From positions 5,579,878 through 5,643,877 of the forward strand of contig OY811984.1 of the NCBI GenBank assembly GCA_963681505.1: 64,000 nt of DNA. The letters run 5' to 3'. The stretch comes from Eunapius fragilis (Eukaryota; Porifera; Demospongiae; Spongillida; Spongillidae). Below the pieces are notes generated by a model, which had not been told where the DNA came from, did no database searches, and saw nothing but the letters and a program-made list of their open reading frames with translations. Position 1 is the first letter of the stretch, and each line of letters starts with the position of its first letter. The translations under genes were made by a program, and so were the position numbers. Of the stretch, positions 55,560-64,000 are shown piece after piece.

Positions 55560-57300
55560 GTTTACTTGTCTCTGCACCCTTTGAAAGCAAAAGCTGCAGG
55601 AAGAAAGGTTGTGATGCTGCCACTGATCCTTTATGCTGATGACACCAGTGGAATAAAAGTAAAAAGTGGCACAAGTTTGAAGGCTGGTATCTCCTTGCTG
55701 GCCTGCCGCGTCATGAGAATGCAAAGCCTGAGAACATTCATTTACTATGCAGCTCTGACAGCATGTCTACATTGGACATGACAACCCAAATTGCCGATGA
55801 GTTGATACGACTAGAGAGATGTGGTTGTCTATGATGCATATCAGAATGAGCATGTTTTAGTGATTGCTCCACTGCTATGCATCATATGTGACTATCCAAT
55901 GGCACCCCAGTTGCTCAACCATTTTGGTGGTTTGGCTAACATGTATTGTGATTGTGTATGGTACGCAATGAGTGTATTTTAGTGGGATTCAGTATACAGT
56001 ATTCTATTTTCTAAACTGTAGGCAGAGTTGAGTCTCCACACTTATACACGTTTCGGTTGAATGTAGTGAATTAGACAGAAACTATGCTTCCTCCGTATGT
56101 GATTGGTTGTACAGCACGTGATGTGACCACGTGGCGGTAGAGGTATATAAGGTTATAGGAGTGGGAAGAATATCAGTCTACGTTGCCAGTGCACATTCTG
56201 TAAACTTCACATATTTTGTATGTTATGTGCAGCCGGATGGCTGGTTCATGGATGGATAGATTGCATTCTGTCGTTGATTGCAGCCCGGTGTGTGGCTGGT
56301 GTATGTGCAATTGATTGTGTTTCAGCCGGGTCGCTGGGGATGTGTAGAGAGTGAATGCCTCTTTGCACTGTCAATTTTTTATTTTTTTTAATTTTTTTAT
56401 GTGATACATGTAATGTTTCATATGCATATGATTCCTTAATGATCACTTTCATACAGATGAAAGCTGGAGACCCGTGACGGAGGAGCCTGTTATGTATAGT
56501 CTATGTTGTGCGTATATCTGTATGTTCGTGGTGTCCAGAGCAGTTTGTAGAACGGTTTTTTCCTCACTCTGTGAGGTTTTTTCCCCCCGAGGTGGTGTGG
56601 ACCCACCACCTCTAAATATATTAGGTTAAAATCAAATGTAGCCGTAGGTAGTTGGTCCCTGCTCTGCGTGTTCATGGTCATATTTGATTGTGATTATCAG
56701 TATGTGTATTTTCATATGTGGAGGTTGTATGCTGCTGCTTATATGAATAGTTGGCAGTCGTGCACAGGCGACGCTGCACCAATATTAATATTCATGGGGT
56801 AAGGGTGGTACGAGGAGGGAGGATCTGTGCTGAAAGAACCATACAAGACACTCTACAGCAGGTGGCTGTGATTCGTTCCCAACCAACACAATAATTGAGA
56901 GATGATCACCGTAACATTGTTTGGTGTGAGAGAGGACCCCAATCCAATGTTGCATATTCCCATACAGGTGAGATAATTATGCACAACACAGTACTGCTAT
57001 CAATACATTTGTTTATGCACATATACCAATGAAGGTATTACATACACATACTGCTGGATGCTTCTTGAAACACGTAATGCCCACCCAGCTTGTCCAAAGG
57101 CAAAAGGCAGAAATACTAGCTCGGATCACTGCATTCTGCTTTTCTCGTTTTCGTGTTAAGGTTCATGGTAATGTATGCTACCATTACAAATCATTTGTAG
57201 GGACAGACTATAAAGCTTGGTCTCAGATGGCTCTCTTTATCTGAAGTCCATACTTAGGAGAAGGAGAACGGAAAGTGTTACTGGCTTTGTCAAAAGTAAG
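55560..57300 (+). pseudogene. Plavaka/KDZ-like (CACTA-type) transposase core, frameshifted
   Basis: The frame gives LPLILYADDTSG, then after a one-base shift KSKKWHKFEGWYLLLAGLPR and NIHLLCSS, then after another shift VYDAYQNEHVLVIAPLL and LLNHFGGLANMYC. The order ILYADDTSGN-KSKKWNK-AGLPR-NIHF.CS is diagnostic of this transposase group. Further on, EILARITAFCFSRFRVKVHG and DYKAWSQMALFI (57,100-57,240) continue it. At least three frameshifts make it inactive. No terminal repeats identified. Confidence 0.65.
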
Positions 57301-57639
57301 TGTGCACTAGTTATTAATATTTAGTTAAATGTGATGCTTCACTATTTTTGATAGGTTTTTTTGCATTGCAGGAAAATGCATGGCAACAGATCTGTGTTGA
57401 TTTAGTGTGCATTCCGCGAGAGAATTTATTATGCCCATTCTGTTGTGCTAACAGAAGATTCATTACCTTTTCCATCTTGTTGAGTGTAGGAAAATTTTTT
57501 ATGGTCCGTCATCTGCCTTTAGTGCCGAACGGTATGTGCATGTACATTTTCATCCAAAATAAGTATAATTATGATCTTACCTTTAGGTGTGAATCATCTA
57601 ACTGCTGTGCGTTTGCAAAACATTTTTGGCAATAAGCAG

Positions 57640-58700
57640 GCACTTAGTCATGATATTGCAAACCACTTGTGTTGTTGTGGAGCACTTGCACTACATATGT
57701 AATGGAGGCATCTATAACAACAATGAAAAGTAGGTCATATATATGTGTTATGCACGTGTGCTCAATTTGTCAACTGGACATCTGGTTAATTAACCGGATG
57801 TCCAGTTTAGTTACAGGCTGACCGGTTAATCCGGACATTGACATATGCTTGTATACATCCGTTTAATTACAGGTATAGTAAAGGCCTTCTTTACAACTCA
57901 CATCAAGTTCAGAGTTTTTTTTTAACTTAGTACCAAGCAAGGTTCTCAAAGCCGACAGAGAAATTTATAAGCCAGGCAAAGCAAGAATGGTGAGTGGCTA
58001 TCAGGATAGGATGCTTTTGAGCATTAGCTACCCATAGGCAGCTTCATACCATGGCTGATTCAGTACACTCAATCCACTCTACCACAATTGATGGAACAAT
58101 AGAAGAACTTCAGCAACAGAATCCTCCATTTACTGTTATTATAGGAACTTTAGATGGTGACATAAAGGAATATAGAACTGTTGTCACTCAGAGCTCTGAT
58201 TTAGTTCATTCTGGAGATTATGTGAAATTGCACCCAGTATTTTGTCAGGCAAAGAAAACAAGTTTGGTGTTTTTGTGTTCACCCTGGCCCTGCCCATTAT
58301 AGTTTACAGATGGCCAGCTTCTGGCTACTATCAAACTGGAGTCAGACCATACTTTGTGCCTTGTGCGAGGTTTTGATCCCTTGGAGCTACCCAATGGACA
58401 GCAATGCTTGAACAGCTTTGAATGCCCTCCGTTCACACTGTCAAAAAAAATCTTCACTGTGGACAGCACAAGAATCGTGACACCAATTTTGATGATTCAC
58501 GAATGTCAAAATCTAAAGAGATTCAGGCTCACACTGTGGTTGAAAGGGAGGACATTTCTAGTACCAAGCTTGTGTTTAAAATTGAAGTAATGTTTAAAAG
58601 TGACGTAGTTCAAGATCAACGCCATGGCCATGTATGGATTGTACGACCTGTTATACAGGTTTTTAATTTGGATTTACAATGTTTTTACTATTAATCAAAT
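57640..58700 (+). pseudogene. Probable 3' part of the Plavaka/KDZ-like element
   Basis: VEHLHYICNGGIY (about 57,690) matches the '+..+R.+..GG' stretch of the family. The frame at 58,051-58,302 (TIDGTIEELQQQNPPFTVII) and that at about 58,530-58,690 (SSTKLVFKIEVMFKSDVVQD) look like coding remnants of the C-terminus. Frames change at least twice. It could also include an unrelated captured exon. Confidence 0.4.
57772..57807. repeat. 36-bp near-perfect palindrome
   Basis: AACTGGACATCTGGTTAATT and the rest to GATGTCCAGTT read the same on both strands except one base pair; there is no loop. A half-site repeats just after it (GACCGGTTAATCCGGACATT, about 57,829-57,848). Confidence 0.85.
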
Positions 58701-59385
58701 GTGGTGCAAATGTGTTAGTAAATATGGTATATGTACATCAACACAATTGTAAATATAAAGGATTCATTTACTATAGCGGAAATGTCACATTACACATTTG
58801 CCGCACCATATTTGAATAATAGTACATATGCATGCAGTGGTTGTTGACAGGCGTTACATGTATCTCCACTGTGGTTAACAGCTGTCTACAAGGTTGTTGC
58901 CCGACAGGCTTGCATTGACTTGTTTAACATTTATCGGAAAGAGGCCCGTGTACCGAGAAAAGTTTTTCGTTGTGTACTCGTTTTCGAGGTACTTGAAATT
59001 CCCTGTAGTCTTTGTCAAGCGTGTTTCATTTCGTGTTTCCAAACTTACTAATATTTCAGATAGCTTTTCTGACACTACAAATAGAAGTTACGTGTTTTGT
59101 ATTGCAGTTCTACATAAGGTATAGGAGAGAAGGCCATAGTTGGGCCGAGTGTTGGGTTGTGTACTTTTCCTCATTGAACATAACAACTCTGCTAGATTTT
59201 TTATGGCCTACTACTTGCTGCTGCACAAGCCCTGTGGTATTTTCAAGGCTTGAAAGGCATCGCATCGCACATGAAGTTACATTCAAAAATAGGTGTCTCT
59301 GTACTACAAATGGTCACTTTTTGTGGATTTTACTCACGAAACATTGGCAAGTCATGAACTGGAGTCTATTTTAAACGGATCTACC
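58700..59385. other. No recognisable gene
   Basis: Short unrelated open frames on both strands; nothing I can support. Confidence 0.4.
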
Positions 59386-59389
59386 TATA

Positions 59390-60065
59390 AGATCTTATTA
59401 AGAATTCGTAAGAATTTTATTAGAAGTTCAGTTCTTATAAGAAAAAGTGTAAGAAAGTGTAAGTGACCTAAGATCCTAAAGCCATATAAGATTCTTGTAA
59501 GATTTTTCCTAAGAACCTAACTGGAATCTTACAGGAATAGACACTGTAGGATTCTTGTAAGCGTCTTGTAAGATTCCTCATAAGAATAAATATGGAATCT
59601 TATAAGAATAAACGGTGTAGGATTCTTGTAGAAGTCTTGTAAGATTCCTCCTAAGAATAAAAATGGAATCTTATAAGAATAGACAATGTAGGATTCTTGT
59701 AAGAGTCTTGTAAGATTCCACGTAGAATAAAAATGGAATCTTATAAGAATAGTAAGAGTCTTGTAAGATTCATCGTAAGAACAAAACTGGAATCATATAA
59801 GAATAGACGCTGCAGGATTCTTGTAAGAGTCTTGTAAGATTCCTTGTAAGAATAAAAATGGAATCTACACTGTAGGATTCTTGTAAGAGTCTTGTAATTG
59901 GAATAAAAGTGGAATCTTATAAGAATAGACGCTGTAGGATTCTTGTAAGAGTCTTGTAAGATTTTTCTCCTAAGAATAAAAATGGAATCTTATAAGAATA
60001 GACGCTGTAGGATTCTTGTAAGAGTCTTGTAAGAATAAAAATGGAATCTTATAAGAATAGACACT
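59390..60065. repeat. About 70-bp minisatellite with palindromic core
   Basis: Eight to nine copies of a unit containing TAGGATTCTTGTAAGAGTCT, TGTAAGATTCC and GGAATCTTATAAGAATAGAC. GGAATCTTATAAGAATA and ATTCTTGTAAGATTCC pair with each other, so each unit can fold and neighbouring units can cross-pair. Unit length varies through small deletions. Confidence 0.9.
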
Positions 60066-60069
60066 GTAC

Positions 60070-61790
60070 AGCTACTGCCAAGTGATTGCTAGGCCAGCTG
60101 TGATTCTTGTTCTGCACTCACTGTAATCCCTGACTCCACCACCAATGAATGCTTCCTATTTTGATCACTGATCACTTAATAGATTTTAATTCTCAGGTAG
60201 TTAGTCCCTAAGTTATGCACAAGGTCCACTCTGGAAACCTTCATTACAGTGTTGTCATGCTGACTGATGTGGTTGCTAAGGCTTGTGGTTATTCCCTAAC
60301 AGACATGCATGTAATGAAGAGTCAAGCTATTTTTTGACTAGGTTTGTGCCATTGTCGATATTACAAAACATCTAGGGTCTCAGATGCCATATACATATCT
60401 ATAGCTGATGTTTGACTTCAAGCCCAGAGCATTCACTCTGCTACAATGTTTAATACCAAGCTAGGTATCTAGGGGGTAACAGTGCTGTGTCATAACAATA
60501 GGGATGTGTTATACAACTACAAATACATTTGCTTGATGCAGCTCCAGAGGCTGCCTACCTCTCTATAAACATAAGCAAAGAGAAGGCACAACACATACTT
60601 TAGAATTGACATGAAAGTTTGTCACCTGCATGATGTATGTGAGTGCATTGTGCAGATTGACAAGAGCATTATGATGGGGGGTGTGAAATAGTGCTAATGT
60701 ACTTTTAAGGCTTAATAGCACACCCTTAATTAATTAGCTGGCCTGGTGAACCACTCTTTTCCACTGGCATGCTTCAGTTGTGGACATGAAGTGTTACAAA
60801 ACCTGTGTATAATTATGCATAGCATCTTATTTACTGGTCAATGACATTAACATCGTACTCTTATGTTTTAGCTATTAATTAATGAAGAAGACAACAATTT
60901 GATACTAGCATTTGAAATCATCAAGTTGCTTGCAGGAGCTACACTATTAGCTGGGCTTTGGGGATATACATGGCCATGCATCTCCTCAGAGTGAAATGCC
61001 ACACCAGGCAAGGCCTGAATACTTGTATATGGTGCCCTTTTTGCTTGCTCTCTTATAAGACATGCGTTTTCACACTCTGCAATGCAGCTGAACGTGTTGG
61101 CAATGGTACTCCATTGTACGTATCATGATTATTCATAGATAACGGGCAGCACTTTCAAGCCGAAAACAGCCGGCAGCGCTTATAGTGGACGACATAAACC
61201 AACTACTTGAAGTTTTCACATGGCCTGTATGTCAAACTTATATGTAGAAAAATTGGCAGCTACACGCCATTCGCGCATCTTTCATACCTATAGCAGTGTC
61301 ATCCCCACACCACGTCACCGACATGTTTTTTGTTATTTTTACGTCATGATTTATTACCAAGTGTGGCGCCTGCAAGCGAGCACGTACAATGCCTATGCTT
61401 TTCTGCGCTTTGAGGTGCTTAAGAAAAAAGGATGAAGTATACGTCTATTTCGTCGGATGGATTTCAGAGGAAACGATGGATTGCAGCGATCGGATTCATC
61501 AGTCACACCCATTGCCGTATATAAACATTTCGTTACAGAGATCGAGAAAAGAAAAAAGAACGCATTCCAACATACTGTTGTTTTGTTTACCTAGGGCGAC
61601 CATCTCAGGACCCCCAGTCACATTGAGTTTATGCCGTCTCCATTTGTCGCTATAGGCAACAGCTCGCGTGCTCGCGGCGCCACACTTCTTTTTAATAAAT
61701 CATGACGTAAACATAGTTAAACATGGCGGCGAGTGAGTCGACGTAAAGTGTGAACCTTTCCGGGATGACACTCTATCCGTACATCATATG
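60070..61790. other. No recognisable gene
   Basis: Mixed-composition sequence. A coding-like word run (MHKVHSGNLHYSVVMLTDVV near 60,213) and ORFs at 61,220-61,655 carry no recognisable domain. No support for a gene call. Confidence 0.35.
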
Positions 61791-61793
61791 CCT

Positions 61794-61864
61794 TAGTCTC
61801 GTATCCAGACCCACGCCACAGCAGTGGATGGATTACATCACCACTACGTGGAGTAGGGTCTGGA
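61794..61864. mobile_element. MITE-3, second copy
   Basis: TAGTCTCGTATCCAGACCC and GGGTCTGG ends with GCAGTGGATGGATTACAT inside, matching 50,656-50,729. Confidence 0.55.
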
Positions 61865-61869
61865 GAATC

Positions 61870-62810
61870 TCTCGGCAAAATCGTGCCGTTCGACAACTTT
61901 GAAGCATTTATCAAGCACCCGAAAGCATCCCATGCAAAGCTCGTTAAAAGGTACATCGTCTATTCCATCGAACAGGCGCCTCAGCTGAGCAAGGGTATCA
62001 CGTGCACCGTAGAGGCGCTATGCAATACCCTTCTCTGTTTCTTCACAAACTCAATGCCACACAACGCTAGGTAGTTGACAAAATCACGTACGCGGGTCCG
62101 TAAATAGTTGATCCAAAAGTACGTCAAAAATTGGACTGGAATTTGTGAAATTTTGAGAAGTATACAAAGAAGCCTAGAAACTTGCTCCGTTACTTGAGTG
62201 GCTTACCCGACTTCATTGCTCGATCGTGGAAGGTAATTGGTTGTAGAATGAAGTGCGATTGCCTAAATTCAAGCTACTTCGCGATCCAACGATATCAGGC
62301 GCATTCAATTTATAGTAAAATTTTGCGAATGAATCTTGACTTTGTCTTTTGATGCACAATCACAGAATAGTAATTTTTATTTACTATAGGTTCAAGTTAA
62401 TTACACTATAGAATTTCAGGAGATTTGGATGGTGTTCAAAGGGTGCTTTAATGGTCTAGGCGTTTTGTATTGGCCTGCTTGAAAACACAGATCATTTTAT
62501 TTAAAAATACTATTTTTCTGCTTCAGCATAATAGATTTGCTTATATTTCATATCTACAAAGCTTAACCAAGTAGTTATTTTTTGTAACACAATTTTTTGT
62601 GACAACTCTATTTATTACACACCCTATTCTTTGAAGCACATAGTTGTAAACCAAATCCACTTTTAAAGTGCTAACAGAGTAGTCTATGTTTATTGTTTTA
62701 GATTTTTAATAAGATGGTGCCCACATGGAGGTATTATAAGCCTTTTATTCATATTTTATTATGTGTATACGCATGCATGCAAAAAGTAACGTTCCAACCT
62801 GCTTTGTTGC
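61870..62810. other. AT-rich stretch, one short ORF
   Basis: An ORF at 61,883-62,074 (KLVKRYIVYSIEQAPQLSKG) has protein-like composition but no domain. Nothing else is supported. Confidence 0.3.
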
Positions 62811-62817
62811 TATTCAG

Positions 62818-63830
62818 AATGAAGACTGTTCTTGATCTAGAGTGCCTCATTGAAGAATATAAAAATGATTTAAGTGAGCATGCTCCTGTATTAAGGAATG
62901 GGTTAGTTTTGTATAATTAACCAATGACAACCCAAATGAAACAGCCAAAATAGTTGACAAACTAGCAACAGAGCATATCAACCTAAAGGCATTGTGCACT
63001 TCCATTCGTCGCTTGCTTCAAATTGTCAAGGATATGAAGAAGCACCTTTCTAGAGCTCGGGATGATATTGTTTTGTATCTAAATCTGCCATTTGGACTTC
63101 CATTTGATAATCCCCAAAGTACATGCACATATCCAACCTTTTCACGGCTTTCAGTTCATTCTGTACACAGCAGTCAACCAAGCACTTCCTGTCCCATGCC
63201 AACTACGCTTAGATCAGACTGCAGTAATTGTGGAAAAAGAAGAAGTGCAGTACGGCAATTGCTCACTTCAAATGAAGCTCTCAAGGCTAAGCTCCGAGTA
63301 CTTGCTGCTGTTAAAATGCAGAACTGCTATCTTAAAAAAAAAGTAAGTAGGAAGCCAACAATTAAAAAAAACTACGTTCTATAAATTGAAATGATGGCAA
63401 GTAATGCAATGGTTAAGAAGTTGACAGAGGAAAATGTATTATTAAGAAATGAAAGCAGTTCGGCTGAAGTGAGGCAATTTAAAAAAACCACTGGTCGAAT
63501 TGAGATATTCTTATCGCAGATTCAAAATAACTTCTAAAAATAGAGAACGTAATTTGAAAAGTATGAAAAACATAAAACAAACTATAGGAAAGTCAGGCTG
63601 CGTGCCAAGTGCATGAGCAAAGCATTGCAAAAATACAGGATCAACGACAAAAACGCATGAATCAAAAGAAGGAAGACAGTTTTAGAAGAAATATTGAAAG
63701 AAATTACATTCTTTTGCAGAAAATTTAGAAAATTTGGAGAAAGTGTTTCCAGAACTGTCTGAGGCTCAGAGAAGTACAATACTAACTGTTATGTCAGATA
63801 GTTCATCCCTTAATGGCCTGTTTGGTATGT
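62818..63830 (+). CDS. Unrecognised helical protein, incomplete at right edge
   Basis: Coding signal runs from MKTVLDLECLIEEYKNDLSE (62,818) through IVDKLATEHINLKAL and RRLLQIVKDMKKHLSRARDD (to 63,383). A CSNCGKRR knuckle-like motif is at about 63,220. After it, KKLTEENVLLRNESSS, KVRLRAKCMSKALQKYR and, behind a good acceptor (TTCTTTTGCAG at 63,719), ENLENLEKVFPELSEAQRST to a GTATGT donor near 63,823. The content is mainly helix-forming and coiled-coil-like. One frame change at about 62,905 and others after 63,390 may be introns or decay. I do not recognise the family. Confidence 0.4.
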
Positions 63831-64000
63831 AAATGAACATAATGTACTCTATAATGGACACATCATTTTTGTGAAACCTTTAACAAAATCTAAAATTCCA
63901 AAAGTCATGTCACATAATGTTACAATTACAACATATGGGCTACTAGCAGATGATATTGCTGGTGACCTTAACTTAAGTGGTGGACTTAATCCGTGAACTT

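Overview
This is eukaryotic, almost certainly metazoan DNA. It has short introns of about 50-350 bp with GT-AG borders, a secreted YWTD-propeller/EGF gene family, TATA, CArG and NRF1-like promoter motifs, and many animal-type retroelements and DNA transposons. The compact introns, the CATGCATG/TACATGTA-rich AT-rich background and the element families make a demosponge my best guess. That is inference; no marker gene here settles it.

Positions 1 to about 45,400 are a tandem segmental duplication with a period of about 10-13 kb. Each unit carries, in order: a CTCCTCTACCCC minisatellite, a conserved spacer, 5'-truncated pieces of a non-LTR retrotransposon with a restriction-like endonuclease (RLE), a Ty3/gypsy RT/RNase H relic, a 22-bp repeat array, more spacer, an inverted RLE piece, a (TG)n tract, a CpG-rich promoter, and one copy of the same gene. 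That gene has 11 exons and encodes a 503-residue secreted protein: signal peptide, basic propeptide-like segment, one six-bladed YWTD propeller, then five EGF modules. Copies 1 (4,903-7,634), 2 (15,734-18,460) and 4 (38,632-41,374) keep every exon length and an open frame of 504 codons. Copy 3 (25,777-27,442) is cut in exon 6 by a CCCT tract and has lost all EGF exons. Copy 1 has an LTR with a gag relic just upstream of its promoter. Copy 4 has changes in all three recognisable promoter motifs.

Between the units, 31,990-37,100 is a transposon graveyard. It holds two longer RLE retrotransposon relics, one with reverse transcriptase motifs, and a compact 0.95-kb DNA transposon (about 35,839-36,787). 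This element has a THAP-domain ORF starting at one terminus and the start of a YqaJ/SWIM-associated ORF at the other, both reading inward. A related repeat near 42,050 provides the unoccupied site, so the ends and a TATA target duplication can be read directly.

From 45,400 to 64,000 the sequence is mostly single-copy in this window. It contains a degenerate RLE relic, an intronless GC-rich ORF for a secreted cysteine-containing protein (46,948-47,673) unlike its surroundings, a broken RecQ-helicase start, a long decayed CACTA/Plavaka-like (KDZ-type) transposase region (about 53,880-58,700), a 70-bp minisatellite, and part of an unrecognised gene at the right edge. I saw no rRNA, tRNA or CRISPR array.
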